The notes under the pieces were generated by a model. That model was not told where the DNA came from, ran no database searches, and saw only the letters and a program-made list of their open reading frames with translations. A program made the position numbers and the translations under genes. From assembly GCF_008123425.1 (NCBI RefSeq), contig NZ_VSSS01000014.1, forward strand, positions 186,001-250,000: a stretch of DNA of 64,000 nucleotides, in the 5' to 3' direction. Numbering within the stretch: the first letter of the stretch is position 1; every line of letters starts with the position of its first letter. This stretch comes from Bradyrhizobium rifense. GTDB lineage: Bacteria; Pseudomonadota; Alphaproteobacteria; Rhizobiales; Xanthobacteraceae. Shown here one piece after another: positions 1 to 8,639 of this stretch.

Positions 1-43
1 CCTGCCACGCACGACGCGCATCCAGGCCGGAGCGCGTGCCGCC

Positions 44-1159
44 GTGAAGCTCGTACACGAGACGGACACGGCCCGTCTGCGCAATCGCAATGCGCGCTGG
101 AAAGGTATGGCGCGCATCGATCCGCTGGCGGAGACGAGCTGGGGTCTGGCATGGGACTACAATGTCGTGAAAGCAGTGGAGGGGGCGCCGGGCGAGGTCG
201 TCAATGTCACCGGCCTGCGTGAAGGCAAGCGGCTGCAGCGCCCGGAGAGCCAACGCGCCTTCGAGCTCTGGAAATACGCGTTCCGTCCCGAGGACGTGGC
301 GCGTGGTCATGACGGCCTTCGCGAGGCCTATGATCGCTTCCTGACCACGAACTTCCCGTTGCCCGGCGGCTTCGAGGCGATAGAGGACGAACTCGGCGAC
401 GTCAGGGCGTTCCGCGTCTCGGCAAAGGAAGCTCACTCCGACAATGTCGTGCTGCACTTCCATGGCGGCGGCTACCTGATCGGTTCGGCCGAGGGGTCGC
501 TGGAATATGCAAGCAGGTTGGCAACAGCTGCCGACGGGGTTTGCTATACCATAGACTACCGGCTTGCGCCTGAGCATGCTTATCCAGCTGCGATCGACGA
601 CGCCGTCGTCGCGTATCGTGCATTGCTGGGAAGAGGCGTTCCCGCGAGTTCAATTTTGCTATCCGGCGAATCCGCTGGCGGCGGCCTTGCCCTCGCGCTG
701 GCGCTCGCACTCCGCACGGCCGGCGATCCCATGCCCGCCGGCATCCTCGCGGTCGCGCCATTTGCCGACCTCACCCTATCGGGCGAGAGCGTCCGTGCGT
801 TCAATGGAGACGATCCCGCGGCGAACCGCGATCTCCTGACCTTCATGGGAGCGTCGTATTTCCAGGGCCACGAGCCCACGGATCCTCTGGTGTCGCCACT
901 GTTCGGCGATCTCACCGGCCTGCCGCCGCTTTTCGTTACGGCAACGCAAGGCGAAGTGTTGCTCAGCGACGCCATACGCCTGGCCGAACGCGCGGAAAGG
1001 GCTGGTGTCAACGTGACGCTGCGTCTGGTAGAGGATTCCGTCCATGTTTACACGATCTTTCCCTTCCTCCCCGAAACGGAGAGCACGATGGGCGAGGTCG
1101 CTGATTGGGCGCGGCGGAATCTGCAACGGAGTGCGGCGCACTCGCAAGCCGCGGAATGA
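44..1159 (+). CDS. alpha/beta hydrolase (HSL-type esterase), start uncertain
   Basis: This is an alpha/beta-hydrolase-fold esterase of the hormone-sensitive-lipase type. The oxyanion-hole motif HGGG is at about residues 140-143. The nucleophile elbow GESAGG has its serine at about 210, E304 or D309 is the candidate acid, and H334 completes the triad. About 110 residues precede the catalytic core, longer than in minimal HSL esterases. The GTG start given is only the first in-window start: the reading frame stays open to base 2, so the true start may lie outside the window. The substrate is unknown; ester hydrolysis of an aromatic precursor for the neighbouring pathway is an inference. Confidence 0.8.
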   Translation: MKLVHETDTARLRNRNARWKGMARIDPLAETSWGLAWDYNVVKAVEGAPGEVVNVTGLREGKRLQRPESQRAFELWKYAFRPEDVARGHDGLREAYDRFLTTNFPLPGGFEAIEDELGDVRAFRVSAKEAHSDNVVLHFHGGGYLIGSAEGSLEYASRLATAADGVCYTIDYRLAPEHAYPAAIDDAVVAYRALLGRGVPASSILLSGESAGGGLALALALALRTAGDPMPAGILAVAPFADLTLSGESVRAFNGDDPAANRDLLTFMGASYFQGHEPTDPLVSPLFGDLTGLPPLFVTATQGEVLLSDAIRLAERAERAGVNVTLRLVEDSVHVYTIFPFLPETESTMGEVADWARRNLQRSAAHSQAAE

Positions 1160-1243
1160 GAAATGCAGGACGTGTCGCACTCCAAAGCGTAATGACGGCT
1201 CAACCCGATCTGGTCGCCTTTTGGGTGCATCCGCGTTCGAGTC

Positions 1244-2521
1244 TCATATGTGAGTGCCCGCTCTCTCTGACGTGAACGGCAGGTCAGCTCGCCGCAGGGT
1301 TACGATGAGCCCGCTGGACAGCACGGAAATTCCGGCAGCGATCCACAGCGCGAGCTGATAGGTCTGGAACTGATCGTAGATCCTCCCGAACAGTGTCGGT
1401 CCGAACGCCAGGCCGAGTGTGAACGCGACCATGAGAAAGCCGAGTATTCGACCAAAATGTCGAAGCCCGAATGCTCGTGAGGCGATGTAGGTCAGCGCGT
1501 CGACTTCCGCGCCGAGGCCGAAGCCGAGGAATGCGGCCGCAATCATCGCGTTTGCGCCGGTGGCGTTGGTCAGTAGCAGCACGCTGAATGCGACCGCCGG
1601 CGCCAGGAACACCAGCGCGGTCAGATGCGGCGCAAATATCCTGTCGAGTAGCAGCCCGAGTGAGAGGCGACCGACCATCATGGCGAGACCTACGATCGTC
1701 ATGACGAAGGAAGCCTGCTGTGCTGACACGCCTCGGTCCGTCAGAACGAGCGGAAGACTGGTGCTGCCGCCTCCGATCGCGATCGAGATCAGGAAGAATG
1801 CTGCGAACAGCGTCCAGAACGCGCGTCCCGCCAGCGCCGCCCTTACGGACAATCCCGGCGTCTTGTCCTCGTGACCGAGAGTCTTGTCGGTGAGTTGCGG
1901 TGGATCACGCAGGAGAAAGGTGGCGGCGAATGCACCTATCGTGAATACGATGAGCCCCAGGAAAACATAAGCATGGCGCCAGCCGAATTGCGTGATGAGC
2001 GCAGAACTCAGTGGCGGAAGCAGCGCTGTGCCGAGACCGCTCATGGTCAACATGAGCCCCAACGCCAGGCCTCGCCGCCGGTCGAACCAGCCGGATACGA
2101 TTTGGGCATATGGCAGCGGTGTCAATGCGAAGCCGCAAGCGTAGGCGACCACGAGCAGAAGTGCGAACAACCCCGGTGTCTGCGAGAACTGACCGAGCAG
2201 TAACATGCCGACGGCGAACAATATCGAAGACAGCAGCGCGATGCGCCGAGCGCCATAAGAATCGACGGCCCAGCCGACCAGGGGCAGGGTCAAGGTAATC
2301 AGAAGGTTTGCCGGCAGGCCGGCGGCTGCAATCGTGCCCCTGGTCCATCCTGTGTCGTCGGTGATCGCCTTCGTGAAAATGCCGCCTGTGTAATAGAGAA
2401 CGGGTCCGAGGTTGATGAACATCAGGAGGCCTGCGCCGATAACGACACCCCAGGCGCGGTCGAAGCGCGAGGCTGATGCGGGAGCCGTACGTTCGTGCAG
2501 CTTTTCAGCCAGGTCCGTCAT
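1244..2521 (-). CDS. MFS transporter
   Basis: This is a 425-residue major facilitator superfamily permease with about 12 hydrophobic segments. The loop 2-3 signature region GWAVDSYGARR is at about residues 83-93, and a related WFDRRRGLALG stretch follows about 60 residues later. I chose the ATG at 2521 because a GGGAGGACGAGG ribosome-binding sequence lies just upstream and the protein begins immediately before the first membrane helix. Upstream in-frame codons overlap the FAD monooxygenase gene and look like shadow sequence. It is the last gene of a minus-strand run behind the amidohydrolase and hydroxylase, so uptake of an aromatic acid is the likely role. The substrate is not deducible. Confidence 0.88.
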   Translation of the reverse strand: MTDLAEKLHERTAPASASRFDRAWGVVIGAGLLMFINLGPVLYYTGGIFTKAITDDTGWTRGTIAAAGLPANLLITLTLPLVGWAVDSYGARRIALLSSILFAVGMLLLGQFSQTPGLFALLLVVAYACGFALTPLPYAQIVSGWFDRRRGLALGLMLTMSGLGTALLPPLSSALITQFGWRHAYVFLGLIVFTIGAFAATFLLRDPPQLTDKTLGHEDKTPGLSVRAALAGRAFWTLFAAFFLISIAIGGGSTSLPLVLTDRGVSAQQASFVMTIVGLAMMVGRLSLGLLLDRIFAPHLTALVFLAPAVAFSVLLLTNATGANAMIAAAFLGFGLGAEVDALTYIASRAFGLRHFGRILGFLMVAFTLGLAFGPTLFGRIYDQFQTYQLALWIAAGISVLSSGLIVTLRRADLPFTSERAGTHI

Positions 2522-2663
2522 CGTCCTCGTCCTCCCTTGCCGGCCCCATTCGGGTCTCTTATTGGTAGTTTCTGACGCAGCTCGCTTGGATATCAGGGAT
2601 CGCGAGGCGAACGCGTCGACTGCGACTGGAAAAAATCTATCCCGCGCGAGAGCGTCGGCCGCC

Positions 2664-4289
2664 TCATGTGTGCCCCGTTGCAACGGTGGCGATAGCGCGG
2701 AGGTCGGCAGGAAGCGAGTTGCCGCGCCAGACGACGTGCAGATCGGGTCGAACCAGGACGAGGTCGTGACCATAGACCTCGCGCGCTGGCTTGCTTTCGA
2801 CCTGAACAATGTCGAGCTTCGCACCGAATTCCGCAAATGATTGACGCAGCGCAGGCAGTGCACTCTGGTCCCGACCAAGGCTGACCAGCGTGAATTCATT
2901 GCCAATGCGATCGTGCAGCGCCTGGCCGTCGTCGAGCCAGACGTGAGGCAATCTCGAGCCGGGCCGTGTCGTCGGTTGGTAGTGATCATCGACCTGTGTG
3001 GGCGGCGGCTCGTCGTCCGATCCGATCAAGGGTGAGCCGGCGTAGCTGTAGCCGAGCTCGGTTCCGATCATCTCGTGGCTGAGGCGCTGGCCAATGGCCG
3101 CCAGCCTTGCGACCTCGTTGCGGTTTGCCTCGCCTTCGGGCGTGTCGCTGTCGATCTCGGGGCGGCATGCCGCGCGCCACGAGTTGACGCCGGCCGCAGC
3201 GCGACCGGAAACGTCACGATTGTGAAGTCCGACCGGGCGACGCTCCAACTCATAGGACGAGAGCAGGTTCGGTCCGCCCCAGCCGGCGAGCGTTCCCGCG
3301 AGCTTCCATGACAGGTCGATTGCATCGCCGACGCCCGTATTCATCCCGAGGCCGCCGGTCGGGATGACGAGGTGAACGGCATCTCCAGCAAGAAACACGC
3401 GTCGATCCGAATAGCGCTCGGCGACCAAGAGGTTTTGATGCCACAGGGTGACGTTCTGGACTTCGAAAGGAAAATCGATACGAAACATTTCCTGTAGCAG
3501 GACTGCCGGGGTAGGACCCTCGATCGAACCCGTATTCGCCATGAAGTGTCTCAGATCATCCTGGACAACGAGCATGCCGAACGGGAAATGATAGTGGCGG
3601 CCCGGTCCGAAGGGCAGGCGCGAAAAGAGAGCCTCGCTGCGGAAGAAGATCTGGCGTTGTTGAGCGATGCGCCCGCGCCCTTCTAGCTTGACGCCCAATT
3701 GCTTACGGACGGTACTGCTGCCGCCATCGCAGCCGACCATGTATCGCGTTCTGATCCTGCTCGTCGTTCCATCCGTAGACTTGACATCGGCGTCGACACC
3801 GGCGGCGTCCTGCGAAAAGCTGATCAATTCGCATCCAAAGCGGACATCCGCCTTCGGCAGGCTTTCGACGACCGATTTCAGCAGCGGCTCGAGCGTGTAT
3901 TGCGAGATGAGCTGGTAGGGCTCGAGCGGCAACGTGCCGTCATTGCAGCGACGGCCGGCTTCCTGCATGGCAGCGACCGATGGATAGGGAAGCTGAAAAA
4001 TCTTCTTGCCGCGCAGGTGCGTCGCGATGAAGACGTCCATCGGAATGTCCTGGAATCGGCTCGCCGCGCGAATTCGGGTGGCCAATCCAAGACGACGATA
4101 GAACTCCATGGTTCGCGCGTTGCAGCGCTCCATCTTCGGATGTTGCAGGCACGTCCGGTTCCGTTCGATCAGCACGACCGACACGCCGCGCTTGGCGAGA
4201 TCGATGGCAAGGGTCTGTCCAACCGGGCCGGCGCCCACGACGAGGACATCGGCATCGTAGAGGCCTGCGTCTCGCATGGTAGAACCCAT
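2664..4289 (-). CDS. FAD-dependent aromatic monooxygenase (MhpA-like)
   Basis: This is a class A flavoprotein hydroxylase of 541 residues, the length usual for 3-(3-hydroxyphenyl)propionate hydroxylase (MhpA) and related phenol hydroxylases with a C-terminal thioredoxin-like domain. The FAD dinucleotide motif GAGPVG is at residues 19-24, the CDGGSS motif near 187-192 and the FAD ribose motif AGDAVH near 301-306. These enzymes use NAD(P)H and O2 to add a hydroxyl ortho to a phenol, producing a catechol. That fits the extradiol dioxygenases encoded across the divergent promoter. The ATG at 4289 is preceded by AGGAGTG. It lies 13 bp downstream of the amidohydrolase gene, so the two are probably co-transcribed. 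Confidence 0.9.
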   Translation of the reverse strand: MGSTMRDAGLYDADVLVVGAGPVGQTLAIDLAKRGVSVVLIERNRTCLQHPKMERCNARTMEFYRRLGLATRIRAASRFQDIPMDVFIATHLRGKKIFQLPYPSVAAMQEAGRRCNDGTLPLEPYQLISQYTLEPLLKSVVESLPKADVRFGCELISFSQDAAGVDADVKSTDGTTSRIRTRYMVGCDGGSSTVRKQLGVKLEGRGRIAQQRQIFFRSEALFSRLPFGPGRHYHFPFGMLVVQDDLRHFMANTGSIEGPTPAVLLQEMFRIDFPFEVQNVTLWHQNLLVAERYSDRRVFLAGDAVHLVIPTGGLGMNTGVGDAIDLSWKLAGTLAGWGGPNLLSSYELERRPVGLHNRDVSGRAAAGVNSWRAACRPEIDSDTPEGEANRNEVARLAAIGQRLSHEMIGTELGYSYAGSPLIGSDDEPPPTQVDDHYQPTTRPGSRLPHVWLDDGQALHDRIGNEFTLVSLGRDQSALPALRQSFAEFGAKLDIVQVESKPAREVYGHDLVLVRPDLHVVWRGNSLPADLRAIATVATGHT

Positions 4290-4301
4290 CAACTCACACT
4301 C

Positions 4302-5285
4302 CTACTGTCGAGCTCGACCCGATCCCAACAAGACCGCGGCATTCGCGTCGAACGAAATGTCCTTGAGCGCGGAAGCTGCAAATGCTCCTGGCCCAGGCTG
4401 GCGAATAGCGAAGGGATAGTCGGAGCCGACGACGAGGCGGTCTGATCCCACCTGATCGGCCAGGAAGCGGAGCGAGGCGGGAGCGTAGACGATGGTGTCG
4501 TACCAGAATCTTTTCAGCGTTTCCGATGGCGCCTGGGCAATCGCCTTGCTCCAGGGCGCCGCCATCTTCCAGGCAAACTCGATCCGGGGTGCGATCCAGG
4601 GGAAGGCGCCTCCCCCATGGCTCAGCAAGATGTTGAGCCGCGGAAATCTCTCGAGCACGCCGCCCGCCAACAACGAGGTCGCCGCCAACGCGGTTTCGAG
4701 CGGAAACACCGCTGCCGCCGCGAGCTCCTTGGGTCCACCGATGCGCTCGAGACCGGCAGGATGCAGCGGGTGGACAAAGACAAGAAGACCAAGCTCTTCG
4801 GCGCGCGCGTAAAACGGCGTTAGCTTCGGGTCGCCAAGTGGAACGCCGTCGATATGCGTCCCGATTTCCACGCCGCGAAGCCCCTGCTTTTGGATGTCAT
4901 CGAGCCGTTTGGTCGCAAGCTCGACGTCCTGCATCGGCACCATCCCGATGCCTTGAAACTTGTCCGGGGCGCGAGCGATCATCTTGACGATGTGATCGTT
5001 CATGATCCTTGCAAGATGATCGGCGAGCTCCGCGGGCAGCCAATGGGACAGCAGTTCAGGCATGGGCGAGAGGACTTGAACGTCGGTACCGTCCGCGGCC
5101 ATGTCGCGCATCCGCCGCTCCACGTCCCACGAGCGTGCATCGATTTCGCGAAACGGTTTGCCATCGATCACGAGGGCCGCCCGGCCGCCTTCATGCATCT
5201 CCAGCGTCGGCCAGAGACGATGACGTGCGGGCAGATCGGCCAAGGAATTCGGCACGACGTGTGTATGGATATCGACGACGGCCAC
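4302..5285 (-). CDS. amidohydrolase 2 family protein (ACMSD-like decarboxylase/hydrolase)
   Basis: This is a metal-dependent TIM-barrel protein of the amidohydrolase-2 family, which includes aminocarboxymuconate semialdehyde decarboxylase and gamma-resorcylate decarboxylase. The HTH metal motif is at H7 and H9, further candidate ligands are H172 and H223, and D289 lies in the GSDYPF motif. Its 327 residues match the family. The start is a GTG at 5285 with GGGGAGGA ahead of it. It is first in the minus-strand run facing the GntR gene. A non-oxidative decarboxylation or hydrolysis of a ring-cleavage intermediate or aromatic acid is likely; which one cannot be told from the sequence. Confidence 0.85.
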   Translation of the reverse strand: MAVVDIHTHVVPNSLADLPARHRLWPTLEMHEGGRAALVIDGKPFREIDARSWDVERRMRDMAADGTDVQVLSPMPELLSHWLPAELADHLARIMNDHIVKMIARAPDKFQGIGMVPMQDVELATKRLDDIQKQGLRGVEIGTHIDGVPLGDPKLTPFYARAEELGLLVFVHPLHPAGLERIGGPKELAAAAVFPLETALAATSLLAGGVLERFPRLNILLSHGGGAFPWIAPRIEFAWKMAAPWSKAIAQAPSETLKRFWYDTIVYAPASLRFLADQVGSDRLVVGSDYPFAIRQPGPGAFAASALKDISFDANAAVLLGSGRARQ

Positions 5286-5326
5286 GTGGAATCCTCCCCA
5301 GGATTGGGCGAGTCCTACACTAAAAA

Positions 5327-5357
5327 ATATCGATATAAAATAGAAAATATCGTATTT
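5327..5357. promoter_or_regulatory. candidate GntR operator, divergent promoter
   Basis: This AT-rich stretch lies in the 125-bp gap between the amidohydrolase and gntR genes. It carries the perfect palindrome ATATCGATAT (5327-5336) and a degenerate second copy, AAAATATCGTATTT (5344-5357). Their CG centres are 20 bp apart, two helical turns. The same core recurs as a 16-bp perfect palindrome before the next operon (6166-6181). Autoregulation by the adjacent FCD-type GntR protein is inferred. Confidence 0.6.
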
Positions 5358-5410
5358 GTCGATGTTCCGTCGTCCTGCTAGGATAGCCGAGGATTCGGAG
5401 AAACAGAGTT

Positions 5411-6103
5411 ATGACAGGCCTCGAGGACGGCGCTTCGGCCGTCGTCACCAGAACAAGGGCAATCTACGAGCAGCTTCGTCGGGACATCATCCAGGGGACG
5501 TTGCCGCCGGGGGAAAAGCTGCGGATTGAAGTCCTTCGCACCAGATACAATGTCGGCGGAACCCCGCTGCGAGAGGCAATGAATCGCCTGTCCACCGAGG
5601 GGCTTGTGACCCAGTCGGACCAAAGGGGATTCAGGGTCACGCCTGTTAGCGCCGACGATCTGCTCGAGCTCACGCGCACCCGGTGCTGGATCAACGAAGT
5701 TACCTTGAGGGAATCGATCGGGCGCGGTGGTCGAGAGTGGGAAGAGCAGGTTTTGCTGGCACTTCATCGGTTGTCGCGGGTTCCGGTCGTGGTCGACAGC
5801 AGCCGGATGAACCCGGAATTCAGCGAATTGCACCGGGTGTTTCATGGCGCCTTGCTGGCAGGCTGCGGCTCTCGCTGGCTGATGGATTTCAATGATCTTC
5901 TGTTCGATTGCGCCGAGCGTTACCGAAATTTGCTGGCAGTGATAGGCACTGTGCGTGATGTGCACGGTGAGCATCGCGCGATTGCCGAGGCTGCGATCGC
6001 GCGCAAGACCGCATTGGCCATCGGGCTGCTCAACGATCATTACGAGAAGACGAGTGCGGCGCTGCTCCGGGCGATCGAGGCGGGCGGGCTCACGGGGCGT
6101 TGA
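5411..6103 (+). CDS. GntR family transcriptional regulator (FCD/FadR subfamily)
   Basis: This 230-residue regulator has an N-terminal winged helix-turn-helix (about residues 12-75, including the recognition segment GGTPLREAMNRL) and a C-terminal all-helical FCD domain (about 85-215) that binds small carboxylates, often with a metal ion. It is transcribed away from the amidohydrolase/monooxygenase/MFS run and towards the FAH/dioxygenase operon. It therefore most likely controls both, through the ATATCGATAT-type palindromes seen in the two promoter regions. FCD regulators usually repress and are released by a pathway intermediate. The ligand is unknown. Confidence 0.92.
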   Translation: MTGLEDGASAVVTRTRAIYEQLRRDIIQGTLPPGEKLRIEVLRTRYNVGGTPLREAMNRLSTEGLVTQSDQRGFRVTPVSADDLLELTRTRCWINEVTLRESIGRGGREWEEQVLLALHRLSRVPVVVDSSRMNPEFSELHRVFHGALLAGCGSRWLMDFNDLLFDCAERYRNLLAVIGTVRDVHGEHRAIAEAAIARKTALAIGLLNDHYEKTSAALLRAIEAGGLTGR

Positions 6104-6165
6104 TCGGCGCGACTGCTATATCGCTCCATCCCAGCTAGACTTTCGATAAAAAAGATGATTACGAT

Positions 6166-6181
6166 AAAATATCGATATTTT
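6166..6181. promoter_or_regulatory. perfect 16-bp palindrome, candidate GntR operator
   Basis: AAAATATCGATATTTT is a perfect palindrome 32 bp upstream of the FAH-family start codon. It matches the palindromic core found in the gntR divergent promoter. Two more CGATAAA half-sites precede it at about 6144 and 6162. Confidence 0.65.
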
Positions 6182-6213
6182 GGCCGGCGTTTTCGAGGGG
6201 GTGGAGCGAGCCT

Positions 6214-7077
6214 ATGCGAGTTGTGAGGTACGACCACCAGGGAGCGGGCCGGTTGGGCATCCGCGAAGGCAGCGAGGTTGTTGACCTGTCGCATGCCGAT
6301 CGCGAGCTGCCCAGCGATGTTGCCGATCTGTTGCGAGCCGGTCCTGATGCTCAGGACGCGTTGATCTCAGCCGCCAGATCCAGCAGGACGCGTTTGCCTG
6401 TAGCCGATCTGAAGGTGCTTCCGCCCGCCTCGAGCTGCGGCAAGATCATCTGTCTTGGCTTGAACTATATCGATCATGCGGCCGAGGGCGGCGCCAAGCC
6501 GCCGGACTATCCGATGATCTTCCTTCGTGCGGCAACCTCGTTTGTCGGTCACAACATTCCAATGATCCGACCCAATTGTTCGGATCAGTTTGATTATGAG
6601 GCGGAGCTCGTCGCCTTCATTGGAAAGAAGGGGCGGCACATCTCGCGTGCAGACGCGCTGTCGCATGTTGCGGGATACTCGATATTCAATGACGGCTCCA
6701 TCCGGGATTATCAGTGGAAGACATCCCAGTGGACAGTGGGCAAGAATTTTGACGGGACGGGCGGCTTTGGTCCGGAGTTCGTGTCGGCCGACGAGGTGCC
6801 GTCCGGCGCAAGCGGATTGAAGATTCAATCGCGCCTGAACGGACAAACCATGCAGGATGCGAACACCAAGGACATGGTCTTTGGTGTCGCAGATACGATC
6901 AGTTTGATCTCGGAATGCATGACGCTCGATCCCGGTGATATTCTGGTGATGGGGACGCCGGGTGGAGTCGGTGCTGCGCGCAAGCCGCCTGTGTTCATGA
7001 AGCCCGGCGACGTCTGCGAGATCGAAATCGAGTCGATCGGCGTGCTGCGGAATCCGATCGAGCAGGAAAGCCGTTAG
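6214..7077 (+). CDS. fumarylacetoacetate hydrolase family protein
   Basis: This 287-residue protein has the FAH C-terminal fold, used by fumarylpyruvate hydrolases, 2-hydroxyhepta-2,4-dienedioate isomerases and acylpyruvases. Metal ligands are seen as E129 and E131 in the YEAELVAF motif and D160 in FNDGSIRD. The conserved LGLNYIDHA and GDILVMGTPGGVG segments are present. A GGGGTGGAG ribosome-binding sequence precedes the ATG. It would cleave or isomerise the acyl-pyruvate-like product of the ring-cleavage dioxygenases encoded downstream. Being first gene behind the 16-bp palindrome, it is probably under GntR control. Confidence 0.88.
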   Translation: MRVVRYDHQGAGRLGIREGSEVVDLSHADRELPSDVADLLRAGPDAQDALISAARSSRTRLPVADLKVLPPASSCGKIICLGLNYIDHAAEGGAKPPDYPMIFLRAATSFVGHNIPMIRPNCSDQFDYEAELVAFIGKKGRHISRADALSHVAGYSIFNDGSIRDYQWKTSQWTVGKNFDGTGGFGPEFVSADEVPSGASGLKIQSRLNGQTMQDANTKDMVFGVADTISLISECMTLDPGDILVMGTPGGVGAARKPPVFMKPGDVCEIEIESIGVLRNPIEQESR

Positions 7078-7212
7078 CCGCTCCTCAGCCTCCCACGGAG
7101 TTCCCGGGGGGCGATGGTCGCGAGCAGGGTTTGCGAAGCATGTGCCTCATAGCGGGTTTGCTCCTCGCGAGTCGAAGAAGCATTCCTAATCACGCGTACG
7201 GTACGGGAGGAA

Positions 7213-8133
7213 ATGAAAATGATCCGCTACAAGAAACTCGGATACGTTGAGTTGAACGTCAGCGACCTCGAGAAATCGCGCAAGTTCTACGAGGACGTCG
7301 TCGGTCTCGAGTTTGTTGGTAAGCGATCCGACGGGGCCGTCATGTTTCGGTGCGATGACGAGGATTCCCGCTCCGTCATTTTGCATCAGAAGCAACCGGC
7401 AGGGTTCAAGAGCGTCGGCTGGCAGTTGGAGGACGGTTCGCAGTTCGAGTTGCTTCATCGCCGGCTTCGCGAGGCCGATGTGCCATATGAGGAGCTTGGC
7501 CCCGCGCAGTGCGATCTTCGCCAGGTGAGGCGGGTGACGCGTACCATGGAGCCGCATTCTCGCGCGGCCCTGGAATTCTTCGCGGCCGACGGTCCGCGTC
7601 CCAGCAAGCCGTTCGCGACCACCCACACCAAGATCCAGCGTCTCGGTCATGTCGTATGGTCCGTGCCGCAGGAAGCCGAATCGATCGCCTTCTTCCGTGA
7701 CGTGCTGAACTTCCGGGAATCCGACAGCATTGGAGAGATAATGACCTTCATGCGGCCGTTCCCCAGTCCATTCCACCACGGCATCGGAGTAGGCAAGGGT
7801 CCGAAGCGGGTCATTCATCACCTGAACTTCATGGTTTCCGAGATCGACGATATCGGAAAGGCGCAGAACCGCATGAAGAAGCACGATGTGCCGATCGTGT
7901 TCGGGCCGGGCCGGCACCCAGCCTCCACCAGCGTGTTCTTCTACTTCCTGGAACCCGACGGCATGACGCTCGAATACAGCTTCGGCATGGAGGAGTTCAC
8001 GGAGGTGGATCCGCGCAAGCCGCGCACGCTCCCTATGGCGGCAGAATCGATCGACACCTGGGGCTCGGTGCGTGATCCACGCATGGGACAGCTCGGTGAC
8101 ATCGAAGAGACAAAGATCGGGACACCGGCGTAA
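7213..8133 (+). CDS. extradiol ring-cleavage dioxygenase (VOC, type I)
   Basis: This is a two-domain vicinal-oxygen-chelate protein of 306 residues, the size of 2,3-dihydroxybiphenyl 1,2-dioxygenase (BphC) and catechol 2,3-dioxygenases. The 2-His-1-Glu iron ligands in the C-terminal domain can be assigned to H146 (RLGHVVW), H202 or H203 (VIHHLNF) and E254 (MTLEYSF), all at expected spacing. These enzymes open a catechol ring next to the diol using Fe(II) and O2. The start follows GGGAGGA. It sits between the FAH-family gene and the molybdenum oxidoreductase, consistent with a meta-cleavage pathway. Confidence 0.88.
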   Translation: MKMIRYKKLGYVELNVSDLEKSRKFYEDVVGLEFVGKRSDGAVMFRCDDEDSRSVILHQKQPAGFKSVGWQLEDGSQFELLHRRLREADVPYEELGPAQCDLRQVRRVTRTMEPHSRAALEFFAADGPRPSKPFATTHTKIQRLGHVVWSVPQEAESIAFFRDVLNFRESDSIGEIMTFMRPFPSPFHHGIGVGKGPKRVIHHLNFMVSEIDDIGKAQNRMKKHDVPIVFGPGRHPASTSVFFYFLEPDGMTLEYSFGMEEFTEVDPRKPRTLPMAAESIDTWGSVRDPRMGQLGDIEETKIGTPA

Positions 8134-8174
8134 GTGGGGCAGTCGGATGTTGCGCTGAGCTGCGCGGGTGAAGG

Positions 8175-8639
8175 ATGACATACCGGATCACGGTGAACGG
8201 CGAGTCCCATGAGGTTGCGGCGGCGCCGGAGACGCCGCTGTTGTATGTGCTGCGGAACGATCTCGGATTGAACGGTCCGAAGTTCGGCTGTGGTCTCGGG
8301 CAGTGCGGCGCCTGTGCTGCTTTGGTGGGCGGAAAGCTAACGAGGACCTGCTCGGTCGCGTTGGCCGACATCAAGGACGCCCCGATCGTTACACTCGAAG
8401 GATTGGGGACGCTGCAAAGGCCGCATCCGCTGCAAAAGGCGTTCATCGACGCGCAGGCGGCGCAGTGCGGCTATTGTTCGAACGGCATGATCATGGCCGC
8501 AAAAGCCTTGCTCGACCGGAATCCAAAACCCAGCGACGAGGAGATCAAGGACGCGCTCGCCGACCAGCTTTGCCGCTGCGGCACCCACAACCGGATCGTC
8601 AGCGCCATTCGCAAGGCCGCTATGGAGCCGGTGCGATGA
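8175..8639 (+). CDS. (2Fe-2S)-binding subunit of molybdenum oxidoreductase (IorA-like)
   Basis: This is a 154-residue small subunit of the xanthine dehydrogenase family. The plant-type ferredoxin cluster is bound by C39, C44, C47 and C59 (motif CGLGQCGAC). The second cluster is bound in the helical domain by CGYC near 97-100 and CRC near 132-134. The protein transfers electrons from the molybdenum subunit. Its stop overlaps the start of the next gene (ATGA), so the two subunits are translationally coupled. No FAD subunit is encoded here, which fits the two-subunit isoquinoline 1-oxidoreductase/aldehyde oxidase type. Confidence 0.92.
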   Translation: MTYRITVNGESHEVAAAPETPLLYVLRNDLGLNGPKFGCGLGQCGACAALVGGKLTRTCSVALADIKDAPIVTLEGLGTLQRPHPLQKAFIDAQAAQCGYCSNGMIMAAKALLDRNPKPSDEEIKDALADQLCRCGTHNRIVSAIRKAAMEPVR

